From an uncultured Prevotella sp. (GTDB lineage Bacteria; Bacteroidota; Bacteroidia; Bacteroidales; Bacteroidaceae), in contig ONTZ01000007.1 in the NCBI GenBank assembly GCA_900320905.1, positions 1 to 64,000 of the forward strand: 64,000 nucleotides of DNA, in the 5' to 3' direction. Both the position numbers and the translations under genes were made by a program. Positions 1 to 7,673 of this stretch are shown in pieces. The number at the start of each line of letters is the position of its first letter. Positions within the stretch are counted from its first letter, which is position 1. The notes under the pieces were generated by a model that saw only the letters and a program-made list of their open reading frames with translations, did not search any database and was not told the DNA's origin.

Positions 1-258
1 CTGCATCTTCTGGAACAGGTCGCGGTACGTCTCATAATGGATGTTCTCAATGTTGTCTTCGTTGTTCAGCAGCGTCATGTCGTCCAGATAGTACGTCGTG
101 CTGCGATGTACCTCCGGCGCAATGTCGGCCACCTTTACATAATACACTTCCGCGATGAGCATTACGAAGGCCACGGCCAGCGCCGTGCCAGCGATATACA
201 TTGCTGAGTAGAGTTTTTCCTCGCGCATCAGGGCGAGGGCCTGTCTGAAATATCTCAT
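1..258 (-). CDS. FtsX-like ABC transporter permease, N-terminal part (cut by window edge)
   Basis: Reading down from an ATG at 258 gives 86 codons that stay open to the window edge, so only the N-terminus is present. It begins MRYFRQALALMREEKLYSA, followed by a hydrophobic segment (about residues 20-43) and a polar periplasmic-looking stretch. A short cytoplasmic helix, one membrane span and a MacB-type periplasmic core is the usual layout of the tandem FtsX/MacB-like permeases of Bacteroidota. Its role would be the permease half of an ABC exporter, but the substrate cannot be told. A sigma-54-like promoter and two dyads lie just upstream (see separate entries), so it is probably controlled by an NtrC-type activator encoded outside this window. 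Confidence 0.7.
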   Translation of the reverse strand, partial: MRYFRQALALMREEKLYSAMYIAGTALAVAFVMLIAEVYYVKVADIAPEVHRSTTYYLDDMTLLNNEDNIENIHYETYRDLFQKMQ

Positions 259-290
259 ATCATTTACGATAATTATCTGTCAATATACAA

Positions 291-307
291 TACAATATCC
301 GTGCCAA
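291..307 (-). promoter_or_regulatory. Candidate sigma-54 (-24/-12) promoter
   Basis: On the minus strand the sequence reads TTGGCACGGATATTGTA, matching the sigma-54 consensus YTGGCACGnnnnTTGCW at every defined base except the C of the -12 GC. The predicted start is near 280, about 22 bases before the permease ATG at 258. No TAnnTTTG box was noticed in this interval. This is a sequence match only; sigma-54 itself is not encoded in the window. Confidence 0.6.
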
Positions 308-348
308 AACCGTAACTCATTGATAATCAACAAGGGCATAAAACGAAG

Positions 349-387
349 TGTCCATTTCTGGACACTCATGGTGTCCGGAAATGGACA
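349..387. promoter_or_regulatory. Two tandem dyads, candidate enhancer-binding-protein sites
   Basis: Two 16-bp dyads with matching ends, TGTCCATTTCTGGACA (349-364) and TGTCCGGAAATGGACA (372-387), lie 23 bp apart centre to centre, about two helical turns. Together they also form one 17-bp hairpin with a single T.G mismatch and a 5-base loop. Their centres are about 76 and 99 bases upstream of the predicted sigma-54 start, the usual position for NtrC-family activator sites. A terminator for the AAA gene ending at 410 is the alternative reading, but there is no T-tract on that strand. Confidence 0.5.
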
Positions 388-409
388 TTAGTACACGATT
401 TCAACATCA

Positions 410-1549
410 TCACAGGCGTCTGAGCCAGACAGCGAGGAAGTGATCGTAGATGATATAGCCCGTTTGTGTGCGATAAACCAAATCCTTGTCAAGTAGTACG
501 TCGAGAGCCGTCTTAATACTGCTGGCACTGGGAAGGTTGTATCGCTTGATAAACTCGTCGCCCTGAGGACTGACCACACAGCCTTCCTGGGCAATGGCTT
601 TCATGAGTGACAATTGGTTATCTGTGAGGAGATTTATCAGTTCTTCATATTGCATGGAACTTTGGTTGACAATATGAAGAATGGCCTCGTTGATCTGCGC
701 TTCACTGCATACATTTTTCTCTGTTTCGTACAGCCTGTTCAGCATGAGTTGGATGCTGCGGGTTACTCCGTCAAACCTGTGGTAGACATGATGGAACATT
801 TCTTGGCTGAAACTCCCTTTCTTTGCTTCGAAAAAGCGGCGGGTAAAATCGTAGTAGATTTCCTCGTGCAGAGGCTCCAGCCCCATTGACACCGTACTCT
901 GATAGAAAGGACGCTCTGGCGAATTGAAAATCTGAGTCATCAGACGACGCTTACTACCGGAAAAAACAAAGTGGGCATTAGGAATAAACTGGATATGGGA
1001 ACGCAGCAGAGCCTCTATGCCTGTCTCTGGGTATTTCGTGATTTGCTGAAACTCGTCAATGGCAATATAAACCTCACGTTTGCTCAGGCTCAGATAGTCG
1101 AAAATACTTTTCAAAGACACTGTTGACTGACTAGGTTCAATGCTTATAGATATAGTAGGTGTGCCTGTATATGGGTCTTGACCAAAAACGGGCCGCCAGG
1201 AACCGAAGAATTCAAGCAGGTTTTTCATAGCCCTTTGTCCGCGAGAGAGCACATCCTGAGTAATGGCACTACCGAGAACCTGAACAAATTCCTGCTGGTT
1301 TTTGGTGGAAAAGATATCTACATAGATGCAGGTAGCATCTTTTTCTATCTCTTTTAGTTTGTGAAATGCGTTTTTTATGAGTCCGGTCTTACCGATTCTT
1401 CGCGGTGAAATCAGCATGGTGTTACGCCCATTTTGCAGATTTCCAATCAATTCTTCCGTTTCTACAATACGGTCACAGAAATAGTCTGGACTCACATACC
1501 CCTGATAAACAAAGGGGTTTCTTAACTGGGTGTTGGTTTTCTTTGCCAT
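410..1549 (-). CDS. AAA/archaeal-type ATPase with C-terminal winged helix
   Basis: This 379-residue protein has a P-loop SPRRIGKT at residues 48-55, a Walker B segment YIAIDEFQQI around 161-170 (D166/E167), a sensor-like FVFSGSKRR near 205 and a C-terminal part (about 305-379) that looks like a winged helix. This is the layout of the archaeal-type ATPase family (PF01637-like), very common in Bacteroidota and of unclear biological role. A close paralogue lies at 8148-9269. The ATG at 1549 is preceded by a good Bacteroidota promoter at 1625-1656. Regulation of, or DNA binding by, this protein is inference from the winged helix. Confidence 0.8.
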   Translation of the reverse strand: MAKKTNTQLRNPFVYQGYVSPDYFCDRIVETEELIGNLQNGRNTMLISPRRIGKTGLIKNAFHKLKEIEKDATCIYVDIFSTKNQQEFVQVLGSAITQDVLSRGQRAMKNLLEFFGSWRPVFGQDPYTGTPTISISIEPSQSTVSLKSIFDYLSLSKREVYIAIDEFQQITKYPETGIEALLRSHIQFIPNAHFVFSGSKRRLMTQIFNSPERPFYQSTVSMGLEPLHEEIYYDFTRRFFEAKKGSFSQEMFHHVYHRFDGVTRSIQLMLNRLYETEKNVCSEAQINEAILHIVNQSSMQYEELINLLTDNQLSLMKAIAQEGCVVSPQGDEFIKRYNLPSASSIKTALDVLLDKDLVYRTQTGYIIYDHFLAVWLRRL

Positions 1550-1624
1550 GTTAGTATTCTTTTTAACGTAGTGGTTGAGACGGATTTCCCGTCACGGAAT
1601 TTCCGTCACGCCAATTCCGCGATG

Positions 1625-1656
1625 CAAAGATACAAACTATATTTGTAGTTTCCAAA
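1625..1656 (-). promoter_or_regulatory. Bacteroidota-type promoter of the AAA ATPase gene
   Basis: On the minus strand a -33 element TTTGG (1656-1652) and a -7 box TATCTTTG (1632-1625) are separated by 19 bases. The predicted leader is about 70 bases and contains short GACGG/CCGTC inverted repeats (about 1578-1610). Confidence 0.65.
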
Positions 1657-1701
1657 CTTTTTCTCGATTATTTGTAAGCAATATAACCTCGTGGAATCTA
1701 T

Positions 1702-1947
1702 TCATCTCTCAGCGCATGGGTGATTCTCATTAGGCCCCCAGCCATAGAGGTAGGCTTCTGTGCCGGAGCGTTTCGGACGACGGATGCATTCTGGCAAGTG
1801 TTCATCGACACTGATGACAAACTTCTCGAAGTAATGATCGTTGGCTTGCAGGTAGGCAGGATCGTCCCACTGGCCTGTGGCTTCGGCCCGGCTAATTGCT
1901 TCCTGGTCTTCAACAGACAAATATTTGATGAGCCCTCTGTAATTCTG
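1702..1947 (-). pseudogene. Remnant of a proline iminopeptidase-type alpha/beta hydrolase
   Basis: The minus strand reads, after an in-frame TAA, a continuous stretch containing SVEDQEAISRAEATGQWDDP, followed by PAYLQANDHYFEKFV and, near the end, GWGPNE before a stop. Acidic helix, AETG-(D/Q)-(Y/W)-D-DPAY and (W/Q)GPNE are typical of the cap region of prolyl aminopeptidases. The N-terminal hydrolase core with the nucleophile elbow and the C-terminal Asp/His part are absent. There is no plausible start codon for a full protein. I read this as an internal fragment left by gene decay; a small expressed peptide is unlikely. Confidence 0.65.
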
Positions 1948-2053
1948 TTATGCATGGCGCAAAGATAGGCATTTTTCTGTTAACTTCCAAATTCTGGGGC
2001 GAATATTTATAAAGATATAACTAAGGGTGAGGCGCACACATTGTACTTCATTC

Positions 2054-2400
2054 TTATTTTCTCTGTATCTCGGCGCGTTGCGATTCCGTATCCTTCTTAT
2101 CGTGCTGGATGCGGCGCACCTTCTTACCGCCAAAGGAGTAGGTGGCGGTCAGGCCGATATAGTGGGCATGATGATTAGTGTGGCTGTACTGAATCATCTG
2201 TTTGATTGATGTTATTAATGATGCCAGCCCGTTATAATTAGTTTCATCGGTGATATATTGATGGAAGGGGTCATTGACTACCAGAGAGAGTCTCAGACGA
2301 TCGTCCATTAGAGAATAGCGCAGGGCGAAATAGGAATAACCATAACTATCGGTCTTGGTCATGCCGGTATAGTCAGCAAACCAATGCTGGTAGCGGGCAT
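2054..2400 (-). pseudogene. C-terminal remnant of an outer-membrane beta-barrel receptor
   Basis: The minus-strand reading frame holds RYSLMDDRLRLSLVVNDPFH and later HYIGLTATYSFGGKKVRR before a TAA at 2054-2056. Alternating barrel strands, the NDPF motif and the SYSFGGKK end are hallmarks of the C-terminus of OMP_b-brl_3 / TonB-receptor-like proteins such as those at 9419 and 38136. Upstream of about 2400 the frame stays open but no longer looks like barrel sequence, so the N-terminal part has been lost. Confidence 0.7.
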
Positions 2401-2545
2401 GACAAGAAGGGGGGGAAATAGTACTGTCGTAGCAAAATTTACGACTGTCAATAGAAAAATTAGTACTGTCGTAACGATGCAATAGTCGTGTCACAGCAAA
2501 AAGAACGTTTTTTCGTGCATGCGCATACGGTAATGGTCTAACCAC
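2401..2545. repeat. Short interspersed repeats beside the barrel remnant
   Basis: TAGTACTGTCGTA occurs at 2419-2431 and again at 2461-2473 (42 bp apart), with a related ACGACTGTCAATAG between them. A run of G (about 2409-2415) marks the edge of the barrel remnant. No gene is seen here; it may be the scar of a lost element. Confidence 0.4.
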
Positions 2546-2552
2546 TTTTTAT

Positions 2553-2618
2553 CCCGCTCATCCCGCCTATCCTGCACCTAAGTAAAAAATTGCGTGTGGG
2601 ATAGGCGGGATGAGCGGG
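2553..2618. repeat. Perfect 20-bp inverted repeat, hairpin with 26-base loop
   Basis: The left arm at 2553-2572 is CCCGCTCATCCCGCCTATCC and its exact reverse complement occupies 2599-2618. The arm is itself built from CCCGC(T/C)-type repeats. On the plus strand it is followed by TTGTTTTTGG, so it could act as a terminator, but a REP-like mobile palindrome is as likely. Confidence 0.6.
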
Positions 2619-2784
2619 TTGTTTTTGGCATATAACAACTACCTGTTTTTGTACCTTTGCTTTGACTTGTTAATTTGTCTGAGTTGGCGTGGAAATGGCA
2701 CAAAAGAATCATCCCTCTGCAACTTATTTTGAAGTTGCCATATTTTGGTTTTGAATCTTCGTGCAGAAGAAAAATCGAACAAAA

Positions 2785-2816
2785 TTTGGAAGTTACGAAT
2801 AATCTTTTTACCTTTG
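2785..2816 (+). promoter_or_regulatory. Bacteroidota-type promoter of the 2849 gene
   Basis: TTTG at 2785-2788 and TACCTTTG at 2809-2816 are separated by 20 bases, with the ATG at 2849 about 32 bases downstream. A second, weaker candidate -7 box (TACCTTTG, 2652-2659) lies further upstream. The intervening 2660-2780 shows no gene. Confidence 0.65.
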
Positions 2817-2848
2817 CAACCGAATATTCATCCTTTAATAATGTCAAT

Positions 2849-2992
2849 ATGAAAACAACAAAAAGAAAGAGAACCCGCGAAGAGGTTCGCGCAGCCTTCA
2901 AGGAGGCCCTGCGCAGAAAACAAGAATGGATAGAAGAGAGTAATGCTTTTCTTGAGCGAATTCATCAACAAAGGCTGGCCGAGCAAATCTAA
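2849..2992 (+). CDS. Small basic/acidic helical protein, 47 aa
   Basis: The ATG at 2849 follows a good promoter by about 30 bases and opens a 47-residue, highly charged sequence starting MKTTKRKRTREEVRAAFKEA. The frame is open further upstream, but that part overlaps the promoter and contains no convincing start. The protein is predicted to be one long helix or coiled coil, with no membrane segment or recognisable domain. It sits 33 bases before the 3026 gene and is probably co-transcribed with it. A toxin-antitoxin arrangement is possible but nothing in the sequence proves it. Confidence 0.5.
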   Translation: MKTTKRKRTREEVRAAFKEALRRKQEWIEESNAFLERIHQQRLAEQI

Positions 2993-3025
2993 CGAAAGCC
3001 ACCAGCCTCTAAATCTAAAAACACT

Positions 3026-3493
3026 ATGAACAAACTCAATTTGAAAAACATTAATCTCAAAGCACCTTATACGGTTCTTGAGCGAGAAGACAAGCAGCAT
3101 GAGTTCTATTTCTGGAGCGACTTCGGAATTGTTTATGACATCAGTTTCGTACCTAATGATTCTATCATTCCGAGCGGAGCCATCGAGGTTGGCATAAACA
3201 ATCATTTGGCGGAGACTGGTGACGGGAAGCAGCAATTCCGCAACCGACTTTTCGTTATCTGGTTTAACAACTACGAGAATCGTCACAATTACGTATTAAA
3301 GACTGCGGAGGGAAAGATGGAAGGTCAGGATAACTTTATGGCACTTATTGTTCAAGCAAACAACCCTCGCCTTGCCCAGGCTTTAGAAGAGTTTGAGGAA
3401 ACGGCAGCCATTCTGTTTGATCCTCCAATAAAACGGCACCTAGGTCTGCGAAACAGATTAGGAATCCTTTTTAAATATATGTTAAGACGGTAA
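3026..3493 (+). CDS. Hypothetical protein, 155 aa (possibly DUF6169-like)
   Basis: The frame opens with MNKLNLKNINLKAPYTVLER and encodes a soluble, mixed alpha/beta-looking protein with an aromatic-rich centre (EFYFWSDFGIVYDISF) and a basic C-terminus. There is no signal peptide and no catalytic motif. It resembles the short Bacteroidota-only family annotated DUF6169, but this is from memory and of low certainty. It is the second gene of a likely two-gene unit with 2849, and is followed at once by REP-like hairpins. Confidence 0.6.
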   Translation: MNKLNLKNINLKAPYTVLEREDKQHEFYFWSDFGIVYDISFVPNDSIIPSGAIEVGINNHLAETGDGKQQFRNRLFVIWFNNYENRHNYVLKTAEGKMEGQDNFMALIVQANNPRLAQALEEFEETAAILFDPPIKRHLGLRNRLGILFKYMLRR

Positions 3494-3509
3494 GTTTTAA
3501 ATTGAAGAA

Positions 3510-3536
3510 GTAACACGGTGACAGGCACGATGTTAC
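3510..3536. repeat. Small inverted repeat next to the metY-type remnant
   Basis: GTAACA (3510-3515) and TGTTAC (3531-3536) enclose GGTGACAGGCACG. Together with the hairpin at 3558-3604 this resembles REP-type palindromes mobilised by REP-associated transposases; no transposase gene is present. Confidence 0.4.
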
Positions 3537-3557
3537 ATGACCCAATATCAAATACAA

Positions 3558-3604
3558 AGAGACGGTTCTTCGTGTCGGCTGACACATAGAAGAACCGTCC
3601 CTCT
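3558..3604. repeat. REP-like bulged hairpin at the end of the truncated gene
   Basis: GACGGTTCTTC (3561-3571) pairs perfectly with GAAGAACCGTC (3589-3599); GTGTC/GACAC extends the stem inward around a GGCT tetraloop, leaving an ATA bulge. An outer AGA/TCT pair adds to it. The bulged stem with small loop is typical of REP elements. Its edge coincides with the point where homology to the sulfhydrylase family stops (about 3610). Confidence 0.55.
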
Positions 3605-3610
3605 GTGATA

Positions 3611-3754
3611 CAGGTCAAACAACTTTGCCATCTCGTCCGAGTCATCGTACTTAAACGTCGTACTCTGGATGATGGGCAACTCTATCGGTTCTCCGTTCTT
3701 GGCCTTATAGCCAGCCTGTACGCACAGCGTACCTTGTCTCAGTTTCTTGTCCAT
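3611..3754 (-). pseudogene. N-terminal stub of an O-acetylhomoserine sulfhydrylase / Cys-Met PLP enzyme
   Basis: From an ATG at 3754 the minus strand reads MDKKLRQGTLCVQAGYKA, then GEPIELPIIQSTTFKY and DEMAKLFDL. These are the first 48 residues of Cys/Met-metabolism PLP-dependent enzymes of the MetY/MetB type: the conserved T-x-x-V-x-x-G-Y and P-I-x-Q-S-T-T-F motifs are present. The sequence then leaves the family exactly where the REP-like hairpin starts, and stops at 3548. The PLP lysine and most of the enzyme are missing. A promoter-like TACCTTTA remains upstream (about 3785-3792), so a short transcript may still be made. Confidence 0.75.
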
Positions 3755-3937
3755 TTTGCTTGTCGGTTTATTATTTTGCCTGTAAAGGTACAAATAAAAA
3801 GTGAATTATGGAAAGAGAAGAAAGTTTATTTCTTATTTATACCTTATTTGTCTTTACTATAGGTTAAACTTCAGTTACGAAAGATTAATAATTCCTAAAT
3901 ACAGAAGGGCGAAGGTGCGTGTTATATTAATAATTCG

Positions 3938-3945
3938 TATTTTTG
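3938..3945 (+). promoter_or_regulatory. -7 box upstream of the BspA-like gene
   Basis: TATTTTTG followed by C at 3938-3946 matches TAnnTTTG. No clear -33 TTTG is visible. The leader to the chosen ATG at 4110 would be about 160 bases and includes an open stretch without coding character. Confidence 0.45.
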
Positions 3946-4109
3946 CAAAAATATGATGTCAGAGGGCATAAATCATGGGAAAAGTGTTATTCGCAGCAAT
4001 AGAGTTCCACGCTTTTTATGTAAGGATGTCCGTCTGTACAGTTTTTCTGGTTATCACGTCTAGGGAGGGACTCAAGGACACAAAACAAAACTTATCTAAA
4101 ACAAGGTTT

Positions 4110-7100
4110 ATGAAAATTATTATAGTTATGTTATTGGCATTTATGCCGTGTTTGGCAAGTGCCATTGAAGTTAATCAAGTCTTTTACTCTCTTGATTACA
4201 GTAACAACACCGCAGAGGTAGTTGGATGTGACGGTGAGTTGGGTAGTGCAACAATCCCTGCAACAGTCACTGACGATGAAGGCTATACATATACGGTGAC
4301 AAGCATTGCTGACAACGCTTTTTCTGAACATTATTATATTCGTAGTGTTGAACTGCCCAATACCATAATAAGTATTGGCAAATCTGCATTCTACAAGATT
4401 GGAAAACTCACGTATATCAATATTCCCAATTCTGTGAAAAGTATTGGAGACGATGCCTTCATGGACTGTGGAAAACTTTCAACGGTGGACGTTGGAAGAA
4501 ACAGCACCTTGACTAGCATTGGAAGTAATGCTTTTAATGGATGTAGTTCACTTAGTTCTTTCTACATTCCCAACTCGGTAGAAAGCATAGGCGCAGGTGC
4601 TTTCCGCTATTGTTCGAAGATAACTTCAATCAACATCCCCACTTCTTTGACAAACATTGAGAGGTATGCGTTTTATGGTACTGGCATCAAGTCGGCAACC
4701 ATTCCCAACTCAGTGACGAGTATTGGTAACAGTGCTTTCGGAAATTGCACATCCCTCACGACGGTAACCATACCAAACTCTGTGACGAGTATTGGAACCG
4801 ATGCTTTCTATTATTGCTCCGCCCTGACTTCGATAACGATTCCTAACAGTGTGGCATCCATAGAGTATAATACTTTCTATGGCTGCTCCGCCCTTACTTC
4901 GGTAACGATTCCTAACAGTGTGGCATCCATCGGAAAATCTGCTTTCGAAAATTGCACCAGCCTTGCTTCGTTAACTGTCGGCAGCAGCGTGACTTCTATC
5001 GGAGAAAAGGCTTTCTACAAATGTTCCAGCCTTACTTCGTTAACGATTCCCAACAGCGTAACATCTTTTGGAGAGAATGCTTTCTATGATTGCACAGGTG
5101 AACTTACCGTAAATTGTAATATCCCTTCTACATATGCATCAAATTATGGTGTATTCTATGGTTGCAAGTTCAGTTCCGTGAATATAGGGGATGATGTCGA
5201 GACTGTCGGGAACAGAGCCTTCTATAACTGCTCTAGCATTACTTCGGTAACCATCGGTAATAGTGTGAAAACGATAGGAAGTAATGCTTTCTACTGGTGC
5301 TCCAGCATTACTTCGGTAACAATTCCCAACAGCGTAACGTATATCGGAGAATCTGCTTTCTACGGTTGCTCCAGCCTTACTTCGTTATCAATTGGTAATA
5401 GTGTGACATCAATCGGAGATAATGCTTTCAGAGGCTGTTCTGCCCTTACTTCGGTAACGATTCCTCAGAGTGTAACATCTATTGGAAGTAGTGCTTTCTA
5501 TGGCTGCACCGGTGAACTTACCGTAAATTGCAATATCCCTTCTGCATATAATTCATATTTCTCAGGTTCTAAGTTCACTTCCGTGAAGATAGGGGATGAT
5601 GTCGAAACAGTCGGGAACTATGCTTTCTACGGGTGCTCCACCCTTACTTCGGTAATAATCGGCAACAGTGTGAAAACGATTGGAGAGAATGCTTTCCGTC
5701 AAATCAGCAACATTACTTCGTTAACAATCGGTAACAATGTGACTTCTATTGGGAAGGATGCTTTCTGTGGTTGCGACGGCCTGACATCGGTGACTATCCC
5801 TAACAGCGTGATAACTATCGAAGGAAGTGCTTTCTATAGTTGCGACGGGCTTACTTCGTTAACAATAGGCAACAGCGTGACATCGATTGGAGACTATGCT
5901 TTTTATAAATGCCCTAAACTTACTTCGGTAACTATCCCCAACAGCGTGAAAAAAATTGGAGACTATGCTTTCAATGATTGCTCTGGGCTGACTTCGGTAT
6001 CAATAGGCAACAGCGTGACATCGATTGGCAGTGGGGCTTTTAGAGGCTGTACTATGTTGACTGGAATCTACAATTACGCTACTACCCCGCAGGATATTAC
6101 ATCATATGAATTCAGCAATTTTTCCGCAACGCTGCATGTAGTGCCAGGTTATGGCGATGTCTATAGAGCCGCATATGCCTGGAAGGATTTCCAAACAATC
6201 GTGGATGATGCCACAGATGGTGAACCAATAGAAAAGCCGAAACTATCACTCTCGGCCAGTCCATCCGGCGGCGATGTGGCTGCGGGAACAAAAGTGTACC
6301 TAACGACTAAAGCGGATGATTCTGCGGTGTCTGGAGCAAACATCTACTATACATTGAACGGCACTACGCCATCTAAGAATAGCACTGTCTACACTTCTTC
6401 CGGCATCACCATCAATGCTTCATGTACATTAAAAGCTATTGCATACAAAGATGGCTATGAGGATAGTGATGTGCTGACGACTGCATACAATACAGTGACA
6501 ATTACAGGAATTACCATCAACGAGACGAATTTCCCTGATGCGAACTTCCGTAAGTATCTGTTGGAACAGGACTATGGCTCAGACGGTGTGCTGACAGAAA
6601 CAGAGATTGCAGAAATAACATATATGGATGTGTCTGAGGCTGGCATTGAAAACCTTAAAGGCATAGGATATTTCAAGGGGTTGGAATATCTGTCCTGTAC
6701 CGGCAACAAGCTTACTTCGCTCGACGTGTCGGGATGTAGTAATCTGCGAATGCTTTACTGTTCTCTCAATAAACTCACATCGCTCAATGTATCGGGATGT
6801 TCAATGTTGAATTGGCTATACTGCAACGACAACCAGCTTACATCACTTGATATGTCTGGATGTCCAGAACTTTACGGGTTGTATGTATCTCAAAACAAGA
6901 TTAAAGGTGCAGCGATGGATGCATTTATTAAGAGTCTTCCAGCGATAAGCTACGGTTTTATGGCTGTTATCGTCGGCGATAACGAAGGCAATGTGATGAC
7001 CGTCGCTCAGGTTGCAGCAGCAAAGGCTAAAGGCTGGACGCCGTATTATTCTGATGGGGAATTGGATGATTGGGGCGGTTATTCTTGGCAGGAATACGCC

Positions 7101-7673
7101 GGCAGTGACGATGGTAATACTCCCCGAGGTACATTAGCCAATCCGTTCACACCCGCTGAGGCCAATGCCTATGGTAAATCTCTCGCCGCTAACGAGCAGT
7201 CGGAGGCCGATTATTATATCAGTGGTGTCGTGTCTAATATAAAGGAACAGTTCGGAACCCAATATGGCAATGCGACATTCTACATATCTGCCGACGGATC
7301 GGATACAGATCAGTTTTACATTTATCGGGCAAACTATCTGGGTAACACTATGTATGCCGGGCAAGAACTGAATATCCGTGTCGGTGATGAGGTAATAGTT
7401 TGTGGTAAGATAACAAATTTCAAAGGAACTCTACCTGAGACAGTTGAGGGCAAGGCTTACGTAGTTTCTATCAATGGTGCTTATGGTGGTCAAGGCCAGC
7501 TTGGCGATGCCAACGGTGACGGCACGGTGGACGTGGCCGACGTGGTGGCTATCGTGAACTATATCCTGAACAAGCCAGGAGAGAACTTCAACGAGAAGAT
7601 GGCCGATGTGAACGGCGACGGCAAGATAGATGCACGGGACGTTGTTGACATGGTCAGTATAATCAAGAAGTAA
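4110..7673 (+). CDS. BspA-like leucine-rich-repeat surface protein with dockerin-like C-terminus
   Basis: The chosen ATG at 4110 gives a clean signal peptide (MKIIIVMLLAFMPCLASA); the frame is open back to 3975 but that extension has no secretory character. The 1187-residue product has about 24 LRR_5/BspA units of 23 residues (pattern LTSVTIPNSVTSIGxxAFYxC, residues about 50-690), a chitobiase/hexosaminidase C-terminal-like beta-sandwich (about 712-793), a second short LRR set of the LTSLDVSGC type (about 800-935), an OB-like domain (about 1000-1127) and a C-terminal pair of calcium-loop repeats GDANGDGTVDVADVV and ADVNGDGKIDARDVV, which is a type I dockerin-like module. Such proteins are exported adhesins or scaffold-bound surface proteins. 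Near-identical 69-base units make the gene prone to repeat-number change. The ligand is unknown. Confidence 0.85.
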   Translation: MKIIIVMLLAFMPCLASAIEVNQVFYSLDYSNNTAEVVGCDGELGSATIPATVTDDEGYTYTVTSIADNAFSEHYYIRSVELPNTIISIGKSAFYKIGKLTYINIPNSVKSIGDDAFMDCGKLSTVDVGRNSTLTSIGSNAFNGCSSLSSFYIPNSVESIGAGAFRYCSKITSINIPTSLTNIERYAFYGTGIKSATIPNSVTSIGNSAFGNCTSLTTVTIPNSVTSIGTDAFYYCSALTSITIPNSVASIEYNTFYGCSALTSVTIPNSVASIGKSAFENCTSLASLTVGSSVTSIGEKAFYKCSSLTSLTIPNSVTSFGENAFYDCTGELTVNCNIPSTYASNYGVFYGCKFSSVNIGDDVETVGNRAFYNCSSITSVTIGNSVKTIGSNAFYWCSSITSVTIPNSVTYIGESAFYGCSSLTSLSIGNSVTSIGDNAFRGCSALTSVTIPQSVTSIGSSAFYGCTGELTVNCNIPSAYNSYFSGSKFTSVKIGDDVETVGNYAFYGCSTLTSVIIGNSVKTIGENAFRQISNITSLTIGNNVTSIGKDAFCGCDGLTSVTIPNSVITIEGSAFYSCDGLTSLTIGNSVTSIGDYAFYKCPKLTSVTIPNSVKKIGDYAFNDCSGLTSVSIGNSVTSIGSGAFRGCTMLTGIYNYATTPQDITSYEFSNFSATLHVVPGYGDVYRAAYAWKDFQTIVDDATDGEPIEKPKLSLSASPSGGDVAAGTKVYLTTKADDSAVSGANIYYTLNGTTPSKNSTVYTSSGITINASCTLKAIAYKDGYEDSDVLTTAYNTVTITGITINETNFPDANFRKYLLEQDYGSDGVLTETEIAEITYMDVSEAGIENLKGIGYFKGLEYLSCTGNKLTSLDVSGCSNLRMLYCSLNKLTSLNVSGCSMLNWLYCNDNQLTSLDMSGCPELYGLYVSQNKIKGAAMDAFIKSLPAISYGFMAVIVGDNEGNVMTVAQVAAAKAKGWTPYYSDGELDDWGGYSWQEYAGSDDGNTPRGTLANPFTPAEANAYGKSLAANEQSEADYYISGVVSNIKEQFGTQYGNATFYISADGSDTDQFYIYRANYLGNTMYAGQELNIRVGDEVIVCGKITNFKGTLPETVEGKAYVVSINGAYGGQGQLGDANGDGTVDVADVVAIVNYILNKPGENFNEKMADVNGDGKIDARDVVDMVSIIKK

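Noticed and set aside
349..387. Intrinsic terminator of the AAA gene
   Set aside because: Hairpin is good but lacks a T-tract on the minus strand; spacing to a sigma-54-like promoter favours binding sites.
2401..2545. Extension of the barrel remnant as an intact gene starting at 2545
   Set aside because: The upstream part lacks signal peptide and barrel character and includes short repeats.
2849..3493. Toxin-antitoxin pair
   Set aside because: Two small co-oriented genes, but neither has a recognisable toxin or antitoxin motif.
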